Assembly: GCA_965221135.1 (NCBI GenBank)
Contig: CBDCRZ010000056.1
Span: 1 to 64,000 of the forward strand
DNA length: 64,000 nucleotides
Source: Sansalvadorimonas sp965221135
Lineage (GTDB): Bacteria; Pseudomonadota; Gammaproteobacteria; Pseudomonadales; Endozoicomonadaceae
Direction: 5' to 3'
Shown here one piece after another: positions 17,577 through 25,762 of this stretch. Under the pieces are notes generated by a model that did not search any database, had not been told where the DNA came from, and was given only the letters and a program-made list of their open reading frames with translations. How positions within the stretch are numbered: position 1 is the first letter of the stretch; each line of letters starts with the position of its first letter. The position numbers and the translations under genes are program-made.

Positions 17577-18647
17577 ATGTCGGACAGGTTTAAGTCAAGT
17601 AAGGTCAGAGTTTATCTACTTCCCTGCTTATTGATGTTCTTTTCTCTGTCACTGACAGATGTGCAGGCAGGCGGAAAAATAATGCATTTCTGCTCGACAC
17701 ATGGCTTGTTCTATATTGATGGGTTGGACTGTTTCATATGCGCATCCAGGTATCATTGTGATTTTGTACAGGTAGCTTCATGCAGATCCTACTCTGGATA
17801 TTTTAAATATTGCAGTCACTGCAGAGGGCCTTCCAAAACCTGGTTTAAATGCAGAACCGATAAATGTCGTATTGTTTTAAAACCGGATGCTATGTCTAAT
17901 TGCTATGAGAGTGAAGGTTGTCAATCGCCACCTGTTTCTGATGTTTCCAGTGACCCTGCCCCAGCTTTACTACCCTCAAGAGCTTCACTACCCTCAAGAG
18001 CTTCACTACCCTCAAGAGCTAAGGGTTCTACAGTTATGCTTGCTTCGTGTTTGGGGGCGTTGAAAATGACCTCTGAAGTCCCGGATGACTCTGATGCTGA
18101 ATTGTCTGAGGCAGGCTTTGCTTATGAATCGGCTATGGAGGCTATGGAGGCTTTGGGAGCATCTCCAGTTGTGCAGGTGGTTCAAACCGGACTACCCACA
18201 GGTCTGATGCCTGTGCCTGAAGCCTGTAGGATAGAACCCTCCGGTGCAAAAATTGATACCCCGGTATTAACTGCAAGCATGCTGAAAAGCCTTATTGTTA
18301 AACCCTCAAGGGTTAATAACTGGAGAGGGACAAAACTGAAAAGAATTGCCAACAAAGTAAAAGGTAAAAGTCAGCATTTACGAGCTATCGTGTATTCAAT
18401 TGGCGCTGAGGCAGTGTGCGTCAGTGGGGATTCAAGTGCCCTTGTGGAGCTGTCCAAAAAGGGAAAGTTCATAGCTCTTGTGCCTCTTTCTAATAATGTT
18501 GTACTTATTTGGGATGATGATCAGGGAAATAATCGTCTGCTTTGGTATAGAGGAAATTTTTATTGCGTTCCCTATAGTATTTTGACGAAAGTGATAGAAA
18601 TGATTCTCCCCGAGGAATATACGATGTTTGTGGGCTCTATACGTTGA
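17577..18647 (+). CDS. Secreted cysteine-rich protein of unknown function
   Basis: 356 residues from the ATG at 17577, preferred because it gives a proper signal peptide (KSSKVRVYLLPCLLMFFSLSL, cleavage after VQA before GGK); an in-frame start at 17508 would put 23 residues before it. The mature N-terminus (to about residue 120) has many Cys and several Cys-x2-Cys pairs (CFICASRYHC, YCSHC, CRTDKC), suggesting a zinc-binding or disulphide-bonded module. Then follows a Ser/Pro linker with three copies of LPSRAS. The C-terminal 120 residues are a mixed alpha/beta region I cannot assign. The AGGK cleavage region resembles that of the next gene (AGGKG), so the two may be exported alike. Confidence 0.7.
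   Translation: MSDRFKSSKVRVYLLPCLLMFFSLSLTDVQAGGKIMHFCSTHGLFYIDGLDCFICASRYHCDFVQVASCRSYSGYFKYCSHCRGPSKTWFKCRTDKCRIVLKPDAMSNCYESEGCQSPPVSDVSSDPAPALLPSRASLPSRASLPSRAKGSTVMLASCLGALKMTSEVPDDSDAELSEAGFAYESAMEAMEALGASPVVQVVQTGLPTGLMPVPEACRIEPSGAKIDTPVLTASMLKSLIVKPSRVNNWRGTKLKRIANKVKGKSQHLRAIVYSIGAEAVCVSGDSSALVELSKKGKFIALVPLSNNVVLIWDDDQGNNRLLWYRGNFYCVPYSILTKVIEMILPEEYTMFVGSIR
17970..18020 (+). repeat. 18-bp tandem repeat, about 2.8 copies
   Basis: CTACCCTCAAGAGCTTCA is repeated without change at 17970, 17988 and 18006 (last copy partial), giving LPSRAS units in the linker of the secreted Cys-rich protein. Perfect identity indicates recent slippage. Confidence 0.9.
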
Positions 18648-18780
18648 AGCTACTCCTTTAAACGACTCCTTTAAGACCGAAAGAACGAGAGGGGAATAAT
18701 GCCATGCAGCCTCTGCGCGCAAAAACCGGGAACTGTTCTGCTGCGACCGGGTGCTTATGTTGGCCATACAACGAAAGAAG

Positions 18781-18843
18781 CCCCGAAGCGGTTAAACATC
18801 GGGGCCTTCAAGTATGGTGCCTGAGGACAGAGTCGAATTGCCC
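18781..18843 (-). pseudogene. Decayed 3' end of tRNA-Phe with its terminator
   Basis: GCCCCGAAGC...CATCGGGGC (terminator hairpin, 18780-18805) is followed by TGGTGCCTGAGGACAGAGTC (18815 on). The intact copy at 35072-35140 has the same order: CCCCGAAGC hairpin, then TGGTGCCTAGGGACAGAATC. Only the CCA end, acceptor strand and part of the T arm remain. Same orientation as the intact genes, 16.3 kb away. It could be one end of an old integration at tRNA-Phe or the relic of another tRNA copy. Confidence 0.6.
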
Positions 18844-18971
18844 ATTATCTGCCCATTCAAATTTATTCTGTCGCAATGGATCGAAGGTAGACCGTGATGG
18901 TTTGAACACTGCATGACCATAGTTTCTGTTTGCTACTTTAAGTTGTTAGTCGCAGTCGTGGGGGTGAGGGC

Positions 18972-20669
18972 ATGACATGTTCTTTCAGAACTGGGAATAG
19001 TTTGTTGTTTTTTTCCTTTGAAAGTCAGGCTTGCTTATATTGGTACATAAAAGAACAGATGATTTGTTCCGGTGGAGAAACAGCAAGCCGAATCGCTTTC
19101 TGTATTTTTATCATTTGCGTCCTGCCGTTTGGTGCTGTGCATGCGGGGGGGAAAGGGCAAAATACAACAGCATTGGCTGTATACAACATATCGACAGCCC
19201 TTTCAGCCATGCGGATAAGCTCTTCAGCGCGGCAAGTTAATCCTGAGCGCGGAAAACACAATAACTCCGTTTATCATCAGAAAACAGGAATGTCGGAAAA
19301 AAGAGGGTCGTCATGGCTATGGCGGACTCCTGAAAATCGTAGTGCCTGTCAGGCTCAAAGGCGCATAAGTACTGAGCGTGGTCGTGATCGCAGGGGCAGA
19401 TTAGTAAGAAGAAAAAATAAAACCTGTGAACCTGCTCCCAAAAGCCGATCACCTGCACTACAGGGCCAGAAACGAGCCCTGGCACCAAAATCTTGTTTTT
19501 GGGGGCGAGGGCAGAGCAATAAAAACCGATTTGCTGAGAAGGTCTATTCCTCAGAGAATAATGAGGTATTTGAAACCTCAAGAAAGGGATTGAAAAAAGA
19601 GCGACAGCTGGCCAGGCAAACATTGCAGGATCAAGTTGAGTCGATTAACGCCATAGCAAGTGAAGAAAAAAACGGGGAGAGTAATAAAGAGTTGGGGAGG
19701 GTGATGCATGAGAAAATGCCGGATGTCCTCGGTTCATTTCGCACAGGAAAAGAGTTAAAGGCGTATCAGGAAGAAGCAACATCAGGGCTGGTTAAATACG
19801 CTTTTGAGTATGCTGGTGCTTTTTCCCGCTCACTTTCGGATACGATGGGATATGTCTCCCACCATCTGAATGAATTTCGTTCAATAAGGAAGTTTGAACA
19901 TAGTCACGATGTACATATTTTGGGGGGGACAACCCTCAATGATTATATCGGTATCTCGTTGATCACCCATGAGCGGGGGGTTAATGAATATGGTCAGCCT
20001 GTAAGCCCACACATCTCAATAAATTTTAAGCAGTTTCCGGATCCGGACGACATGCCTTACACCTCTGATATTTTTGAGGAGCGCCTGCTTGCTCTGTCTC
20101 TACAGTGCCGCGCCAATAGTTGCCATGGGCTCAAGCTATGGCCACTTACTACCTTGCAGGCAAATATAGGTGAAGGGATAAATAACCCTTTCCCGCTCAT
20201 GCTGCCGGGTTCTTCCGGAGATGTTCTGACATTTGTGCTGGAATGGTTTGATCAGTCAGGTGATATCATAGACTCGATTTTTCTGAATCAACCTGTTGTC
20301 AGCGGTGATTCTTACAAGTGGTTGGAGCAGGCTCTACAGGACCACTCTATAGAGCAGGGAAGGGAGTATGTGTCTTTGTTTTCTATCAATATGCTTGAAA
20401 ACCTTCTCAAGGTTTTACATTACGGACAAGAGCCAGCCAATTTTAAGGAGTGGCAATTGCCGTGTGGCCGACAAAGTTTTCAACGATTTATGCTTCTTCC
20501 CGGAGGGGGGCATTGCAAAAAATTTGATGGAACTCTGATTGCAGTTTCCGATATTAATTTGAAAAGTGATTCCCATGTAAAAGCTGTCAGACTGAGTAAA
20601 TCTTATTATCTGGTATTGGATTATTTTGGTCGACTGGATTACCCGGCTGTATTGCTGGTGAAGATATGA
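18972..20669 (+). CDS. Secreted basic protein of unknown function
   Basis: 565 residues from the ATG at 18972, which follows GTGAGGGC. A second ATG at 19059 (ATGATTTGTTCC) would give a cleaner signal peptide: ASRIAFCIFIICVLPFGAVHA then GGKG. Either way the protein is probably exported. Residues about 60-200 are strongly basic and low in hydrophobics (many RR, KN, KK), likely disordered. From about 230 on there is a folded region with motifs such as DYIGISLITHERG, CRANSCHGLKLWPL and a C-terminal beta-rich part ending in AVLLVKI. I recognise no family. The GGK after the signal peptide recalls the preceding secreted gene, suggesting a related export class. Confidence 0.7.
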   Translation: MTCSFRTGNSLLFFSFESQACLYWYIKEQMICSGGETASRIAFCIFIICVLPFGAVHAGGKGQNTTALAVYNISTALSAMRISSSARQVNPERGKHNNSVYHQKTGMSEKRGSSWLWRTPENRSACQAQRRISTERGRDRRGRLVRRKNKTCEPAPKSRSPALQGQKRALAPKSCFWGRGQSNKNRFAEKVYSSENNEVFETSRKGLKKERQLARQTLQDQVESINAIASEEKNGESNKELGRVMHEKMPDVLGSFRTGKELKAYQEEATSGLVKYAFEYAGAFSRSLSDTMGYVSHHLNEFRSIRKFEHSHDVHILGGTTLNDYIGISLITHERGVNEYGQPVSPHISINFKQFPDPDDMPYTSDIFEERLLALSLQCRANSCHGLKLWPLTTLQANIGEGINNPFPLMLPGSSGDVLTFVLEWFDQSGDIIDSIFLNQPVVSGDSYKWLEQALQDHSIEQGREYVSLFSINMLENLLKVLHYGQEPANFKEWQLPCGRQSFQRFMLLPGGGHCKKFDGTLIAVSDINLKSDSHVKAVRLSKSYYLVLDYFGRLDYPAVLLVKI

Positions 20670-20824
20670 GATGGAGCCTGAATCTTTGACACCCAGGATG
20701 CTGTGCGTCTGGTATGGGGGATCGGGTATGTTGTGCTGAGACAAAAACGGGGGCGAGTGCGGGGCAGGGTTCAGTTCAGAAACCGTTACGGTTCATGTCC
20801 GGTCAGTTTTGAGGGTTTCGTCGT

Positions 20825-20940
20825 TTATGTGTCGAACGTGACTTCGATGCCATAAGCGACGAGGTAATGGTAAAGACAGAAGTTGGTTTCCCATAACTGG
20901 AACAGCTCGGCTGAGTGGCGGGCGAACAGGTTTCGGTTTT
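20825..20940 (-). pseudogene. C-terminal remnant of a DUF2787-type gene
   Basis: The minus strand reads AELFQLWETNFCLYHYLVAY, then GIEVTFDT and TAA at 20825-20827. This matches the end of the DUF2787 gene at 27496-27925 (AEELFQLREVNFCQYHECGV). The 3' flanks (20750-20820 and 27410-27490) are also similar, so this is a diverged second copy cut off at its 5' side. Confidence 0.6.
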
Positions 20941-21003
20941 TTTAACTACCTTATACCCCCCACGCACTGAGGTGCGGCAACGTCAATAACTGAGGTGGTT
21001 AAG

Positions 21004-24000
21004 GTGTTAAAACTCTGGCGGCATATCAGCGTCACCTGTCTTGTAATGGCCAGTTCCGGGTTCTATTCCAACATCAGCAACGCTGGTTTTAACAGCAGCA
21101 GGAACACATCACTCACCCCCATTACCCCATTGCTTCTGCTTTCGAATGTCTCAGGAAATGGCACAGGTAAAGGCTCCGGCCCGGTTAGGACAAGCGGCCA
21201 CACGCCTTTCAATGGCACCAATAACTATGGTGACCACAAAAACGCATCTTTTCATACAGGCAATAACAGGCAGACCAGAAACGAGAGCGCCCGACTCGAT
21301 GCCAACCGCCCCTCAGCCCCCGGTAAACGCTCTTCTCTATGGGGGAAAAACGGCAGAGAAAAAAAACGTGAAAACCCCGCTCCCCGTCGCAAGCGCCAGG
21401 CTGAACCAACCCCCCTGAGCAGCCCTCAGAACTTCACCCAGTTTGATTGCAACGGCGACTCCCGGCAGACAGCAAACATTGATTTTTCCCAGGGGGCGCC
21501 GGCAGTGTTTCCGTTATGCGGGCACACCCCATTTTCCGGCCGCTATAACGGCGATACCTTCGGGTTGGAAAACCTGCATATCAAAACAAACCATCCCGGT
21601 GGAGTATTTCTGTCAGCAAACGACGCATCGATTCATGCCAACCTGTTTAATGTGACTATTGAAAGTCCATACGGGAGCGGCGCGCTGATAGCGCACTCAG
21701 CCAGGAACGAGATATCAATGACGGGGGATGTCTCCGTCACCACGTGGAATAATTATGCATCTGCCGGAGCATATACAGGAACCACAGCCTATCACGGTAC
21801 TACGAACCTAAACCAAACAGATCTCAAGGCCACCGTCCTCACGTCCGGTGATTTTGCCCATGCTGGAGCAGGCATAGGGTGGACTGGATCTCATAATGTG
21901 CGCATGAACCAAAGAGATCTTAACGTTAATATCAGCTCGTCAGGTCGTCTTGGGGTTGCCGGAGCAGGCATAGGACGCTCTACCGGTCGTGATGCGAATG
22001 TGAGCCAAAGGGGTCTGAATGCCACAATCAGCACGTCCGGCTATAAAGCACACGCTGGTGTAGGCATAGGAACATCTGAAAACCCGGGTGCGAACATAAC
22101 CCAAAGGGATATTCATGCCACAGTCAACACGTCGGGCGAAAAAGCATGCGCCGGTGCAGGTATAGGACTCCTCGCGAATTTTGATGCCAGAATGAACCAA
22201 AGGGAACTGAATGCCACGGTCAGTACGTCCAATCGGTCTGCACATGCCGGAGCAGGCATAGGATTCAGTTCCCGATCGCATGCGAATGTGATCCAAAGGG
22301 ATGTTCATGCCACTGTCAGCACGTCCGGTGAATCTGCCTATGCTGGAGTCGGCATAGGATATTCCAAAGGCTCTGGTATTACGAAGGTGACCCAAAGGGA
22401 TGTTCATGCCACTGTCAGCACGTCCAGTTCGAATGCCTATGCCGGAGCAGGCATGGGAGCCTCTACCGGAGATAATACCCGTGTGACCCAAAGGGATGTT
22501 TACGCCACAGTCAGCACATCCGGTCAGCAGTCACATGCTGGATTGGGCACAGGAGATCTTCAATGTCATAGAAACACCCAGGAACAAACGAATGTGCATG
22601 CCACTGTCCACACATCGGGTTCTGACGCTGTTGCCGGAGGAGGGTTTGGTCGAATCACTGGCATAAACAATGCTTTGTCCCAAACAGCCGTCAGACTGAA
22701 TATCAGTTCCAATCAGAGCACCTGTGGTTCAGCTTTTGGTCGTTTAAGCGACGATAGCCATGTTAAAATCATGCTCTATTCCGGTGATGCCGGGGGGATT
22801 CCCATTTGTGGTTTCGTTGGAAACAACGCTGCAGTGTCCGGCTTTGTGGACAGTGCCGGTTATAACGCTGATCCAACCTCCTGCCAGGGAACACACGGTG
22901 ATTTCCATTCATTGAACAGCACCAAAAAGGGTGAGTGGAGGACAGTTCACAACAGCATCTGCCCCCCCGGACAAGAACAGAAAGGCAGCTGCCATTCTCC
23001 CCATGAGCAGTTGCTGACCCTGGCATCGGGCTCCAGTGGCTCTGTTTATCTTGTGAGCGAACAACGCTACCCCTTCAAAGAATCCAGCGATCATAAGGGT
23101 CTGGTGCGTGTTGTTCGGCTGCAGCAGGAAGCCAACAGCACAAGCCTTGTGCCAGACCAAAGCTTCGGTGTGAATGGCAGCGTGCTGCTCAATGCCCCCA
23201 CAACCGAAGGCAGCCGTAATCTGCTGCGGGGGCTGCCGGTCTCCCAGCAGGTGAACGCCACACACCTCACCAGCCTTTACGCCCTCCAGCAAGAGAACAC
23301 GACTCAGGCCGCTGTCAACCAAAGCCATGTCATCCAGAGCAATGCCACTCAGGAGCAAACACCACGAACCGGTGCGGCTCTGGTGCACTTTCCCCTTAAC
23401 GAAGGGGATGATGTTGTTATACAACCCCTGCCGCAACTGGCCGGATATCCTCTATTAGTGGATCACAATGGGGCAGGCGACAATGTCTGGATGGGGGAGC
23501 AAAAAGCCGTTGCAGACAACCCTGGGGGGTCTGCAGAATCCTCCTCTGGAGAATCCTCCTCTGGAGAGCCGGATAAAAATACCACGACCCAGCTCCAGGT
23601 TATTCGTTATCTGGTACAGGGTACTCACGCCACTGAAGAGGTGAACTACGACCTGAACAGTACCTATTTCCCTGATGATAACGTTGTTGCCATCAATAAA
23701 GACAAGGATTATCTGTATACCGCCCGCCAGAGTGACTCGGAGATTCTGCTGGAACGCTATATGTTGGACAGCGGCCAACATGATAACTGGATGGTCCAGG
23801 CCACACTGCCTGATGATTCGCCCCTCGTTTCTGACACCAATACAAGTTATGCACTGTCTATAAAACAAGCTCCCTTTAACAGTACCCATGAACAGAGAGT
23901 GTTTGAGTTGCTCCCTCTGGGAACAGCCGTTCTGAAAGGGCAGCATGCGCCCGGCCTGCGGGTTGTTGTCCCGGAATACGGCGGCGAAGCTGCACTGAAC

Positions 24001-24477
24001 TACTTCACCCCGGAGCGCATTGTGGCCGACAGGTTTGCCCGTCCAACGGATAGCAAAGACGACACGCGCTTGCCGACATCCTTACCGACACCCTTGCCGA
24101 CATCCTTGCCGACATCCTTACCGACACCCTTACCGACATCCTTACCGACATCCTTACCGACATCCTTACCGACATCCTTACCGACATCCTTACCGACACC
24201 CTTGCCGACACACTTACCGGCATCGGCACCTTCAAATACAACGAATACGCTCGGGGATAACGGGGGAGCCATTGCCGGCGGGGTGGTGGGTGGTGTCGCT
24301 GTTGTTGCAGGTCTTGTGGGAGGTAGCACCTGTATTGGGTGTGCTGTCAAACACAAAGATGCAATCAAAAAGAAAATACGGCCAGGGCGTAAACGTTTTA
24401 AAAAAACCTGGAAATCTGACCAGAAAGCGGCACAGGAACAAAGGTTCGAGATGGAAATAGGTACGCTGGATGGGTAG
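21004..24477 (+). CDS. Large surface protein: signal peptide, ten 32-residue repeats, LPT-repeat stalk and C-terminal membrane anchor
   Basis: About 1157 residues. The GTG at 21004 is preferred because TGAGG lies eight bases upstream; GTG at 20995 overlaps that site. Order: signal peptide (LWRHISVTCLVMASSG); basic Ser/Asn-rich region with an RRKR site near 130; about ten repeats at residues 270-590, each close to xQRDVHATVSTSGxxAYAGxGI, which look like beta-helix or beta-roll rungs; a region (about 675-830) with beta-propeller-like strands; a stalk of thirteen LPT(S/P) tetrapeptides; one hydrophobic segment (GGAIAGGVVGGVAVVAGLVGG); and a basic 50-residue tail. Asn-x-Ser/Thr sites are frequent. 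The plan resembles eukaryotic type I surface proteins more than an autotransporter, since no beta-barrel follows. Adhesin or host-interaction protein is inferred. Confidence 0.75.
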   Translation: MLKLWRHISVTCLVMASSGFYSNISNAGFNSSRNTSLTPITPLLLLSNVSGNGTGKGSGPVRTSGHTPFNGTNNYGDHKNASFHTGNNRQTRNESARLDANRPSAPGKRSSLWGKNGREKKRENPAPRRKRQAEPTPLSSPQNFTQFDCNGDSRQTANIDFSQGAPAVFPLCGHTPFSGRYNGDTFGLENLHIKTNHPGGVFLSANDASIHANLFNVTIESPYGSGALIAHSARNEISMTGDVSVTTWNNYASAGAYTGTTAYHGTTNLNQTDLKATVLTSGDFAHAGAGIGWTGSHNVRMNQRDLNVNISSSGRLGVAGAGIGRSTGRDANVSQRGLNATISTSGYKAHAGVGIGTSENPGANITQRDIHATVNTSGEKACAGAGIGLLANFDARMNQRELNATVSTSNRSAHAGAGIGFSSRSHANVIQRDVHATVSTSGESAYAGVGIGYSKGSGITKVTQRDVHATVSTSSSNAYAGAGMGASTGDNTRVTQRDVYATVSTSGQQSHAGLGTGDLQCHRNTQEQTNVHATVHTSGSDAVAGGGFGRITGINNALSQTAVRLNISSNQSTCGSAFGRLSDDSHVKIMLYSGDAGGIPICGFVGNNAAVSGFVDSAGYNADPTSCQGTHGDFHSLNSTKKGEWRTVHNSICPPGQEQKGSCHSPHEQLLTLASGSSGSVYLVSEQRYPFKESSDHKGLVRVVRLQQEANSTSLVPDQSFGVNGSVLLNAPTTEGSRNLLRGLPVSQQVNATHLTSLYALQQENTTQAAVNQSHVIQSNATQEQTPRTGAALVHFPLNEGDDVVIQPLPQLAGYPLLVDHNGAGDNVWMGEQKAVADNPGGSAESSSGESSSGEPDKNTTTQLQVIRYLVQGTHATEEVNYDLNSTYFPDDNVVAINKDKDYLYTARQSDSEILLERYMLDSGQHDNWMVQATLPDDSPLVSDTNTSYALSIKQAPFNSTHEQRVFELLPLGTAVLKGQHAPGLRVVVPEYGGEAALNYFTPERIVADRFARPTDSKDDTRLPTSLPTPLPTSLPTSLPTPLPTSLPTSLPTSLPTSLPTSLPTPLPTHLPASAPSNTTNTLGDNGGAIAGGVVGGVAVVAGLVGGSTCIGCAVKHKDAIKKKIRPGRKRFKKTWKSDQKAAQEQRFEMEIGTLDG
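21811..22770 (+). repeat. About ten tandem ~96-bp coding repeats
   Basis: Units of 31-33 codons with the core QRDxHATVSTSG...AGAGIG. The central units (around 22280-22500) share runs of identical DNA such as AAAGGGATGTTCATGCCAC, showing recent duplication, while the outer units are more diverged. Confidence 0.85.
24070..24225 (+). repeat. 12-bp tandem repeat, 13 copies
   Basis: TTACCGACATCC and close variants (TTGCCGACATCC, TTACCGACACCC) repeat without gaps, coding LPTS/LPTP units. Because the unit is a multiple of three without stops, all six frames are open here, which creates false reading frames on both strands. Confidence 0.95.
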
Positions 24478-24867
24478 CCGTCAAGGCCACAGTCACACCC
24501 GGCACAACTGTCACCCCACACACAACAGCAATGCCTTCCACCGGCCAATATTCGGCCGGTGACGTTGCCGGGGGTACATAATATATGTACCCCACTGCAG
24601 TCTTCTGGACTTTCATAGTAATCATCGACCTGCAGCGGCAAGCCTGATAACAGTGCTGTAGGTTTCATCTGTGTCACGCTCTGCTTACCAGACATCCAAA
24701 GCTGTTTGCATACTCAACCAGCTTGCGACGTTCGTGTTGGTTGCGATGGCTAACCCCCAACCATTTTGAAAGCCGGGATTCTTGAGAATGAATTTACCAA
24801 TTTCGACATATACGAACTGACAAGATCGAGACTATCAGTACTATGACGTATTTTTCCAAAGATACCC
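24478..24867. other. 390-bp intergenic stretch with two hairpins
   Basis: Two perfect inverted repeats follow the surface-protein gene: ACCGGCC/GGCCGGT (24540-24560) and GGGGTACA/TGTACCCC with a TAATATA loop (24571-24593). Neither has a clear T tract, so terminator function is only likely. No gene is seen in the rest. Confidence 0.6.
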
Positions 24868-25607
24868 ATGGTACTGAAAGTCTCCCACAACCAGTGGAAC
24901 CAAACGTCAGACTGCCTGCTCCAACAGTCTATCCAGGCCGATCATCCTCGCACACGAGAACGTTTCTCTGCACTTTATCAAGTAGCAACGGGATCAACGG
25001 CTGTTACTGTTGCCCGGAAACTGTCGCGACATCACGAAACCGTCACTGCCTGGATTCATCTCTACAATAGCAACGGACTTGAGGCCATGAGGTACAGACG
25101 GTCAGGTGGCCACCCCCCTTTTGTCAGATTATAAGCAGCGCTGTTGCCTGCTTGATCGACAAGACGCTGGAACACGCAGCGGCTCAAGAGGGGCCATTAA
25201 ACACACCTCGCTGGACACTGAAATATTGAGTTCCGTGGTGTTGGGAGTGCTTTCAGGTTCGATGTTGTCGAGAGACCCTGCGACAGGCTTTGAAACGGCT
25301 GGGGTACTCTTGGAAAAAGGCTAAAAAGCTTCTCTTGAGAGATGCGGGTATCAGGCTTAATCTGAATATTCTTCAAATGCCAGCTTATAGCCCCGATTTT
25401 ATGCCGGTGGAAGCCTTATGGCGTTGGTTCAGGGAAGATGTGACATGCCATCATTGCCATAAAACGGCAGAAGACCTTATGAAAGCGACAATGAATTTTG
25501 TGGATCGAATCAATCATAATCCGGAGCAGGTAGCTGACAGGTTATGGGTTAAGACATCTCTGAACGAGGAAGAGGAAAGCCTGCGAATGGTAAACCTGTC
25601 AGGGTAA
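24868..25607 (+). pseudogene. IS630-family transposase, frameshifted with internal deletion
   Basis: Three pieces remain in order. 24868-25134 encodes the N-terminal helix-turn-helix part (RFSALYQVATGSTAVTVARK). About 25135-25320 reads, across frame changes, fragments ending in LGYSWKKAKKLL. 25320-25607 encodes the C-terminal part with MPAYSPDFMPVEALWRWFRE, the segment around the last catalytic acid in this IS630 subgroup, followed by HHCH. The central region with the first two catalytic acids is missing, so it is dead. It is a different subgroup from the remnant at 6929-7150. Confidence 0.8.
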
Positions 25608-25638
25608 CTTAAAACTCGGGTTCTCAAGATTGTTGGGG

Positions 25639-25723
25639 TTTAGTCAGATTGATTCACTACTTGTCCCGCCTGATCGTAATAAATGTCAGGTGGGGTAGCT
25701 GATATAAAACGGAAAATGACTCC
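25639..25723. repeat. 85-bp dispersed repeat, copy 2
   Basis: Matches 12199-12283 from TTTAGTCAGATTGATTCAC to ATAAAACGGAAAATGACTCC, including the CCCGCCTGA/TCAGGTGGG hairpin. Here it follows a dead IS630 gene rather than sbcC. Confidence 0.75.
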
Positions 25724-25759
25724 GACTCCTTTTCCCAAAATGACTCCGACCCCTTTTCC
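25713..25759 (+). repeat. AATGACTCCGACCCC motif, two tandem copies
   Basis: AAAATGACTCCGACTCC at 25713 and AAAATGACTCCGACCCC at 25737. Other copies: 12294-12307 (split by the miniature element), 14706-14725, 28245-28264, 28304-28326, 30567-30588, and reversed at 14408-14427 and 30489-30507. All lie in the 12.2-30.6 kb accessory segment. Confidence 0.85.
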
Positions 25760-25762
25760 CCA

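Noticed and set aside
21940..22491. 183-codon minus-strand frame with repeats
   Set aside because: Complement of the 32-residue repeat array of the surface protein.
24000..24695. Open frames on both strands rich in VGKD or RHPY repeats
   Set aside because: Produced by the 12-bp LPT repeat, which is open in all frames; no ribosome binding sites.
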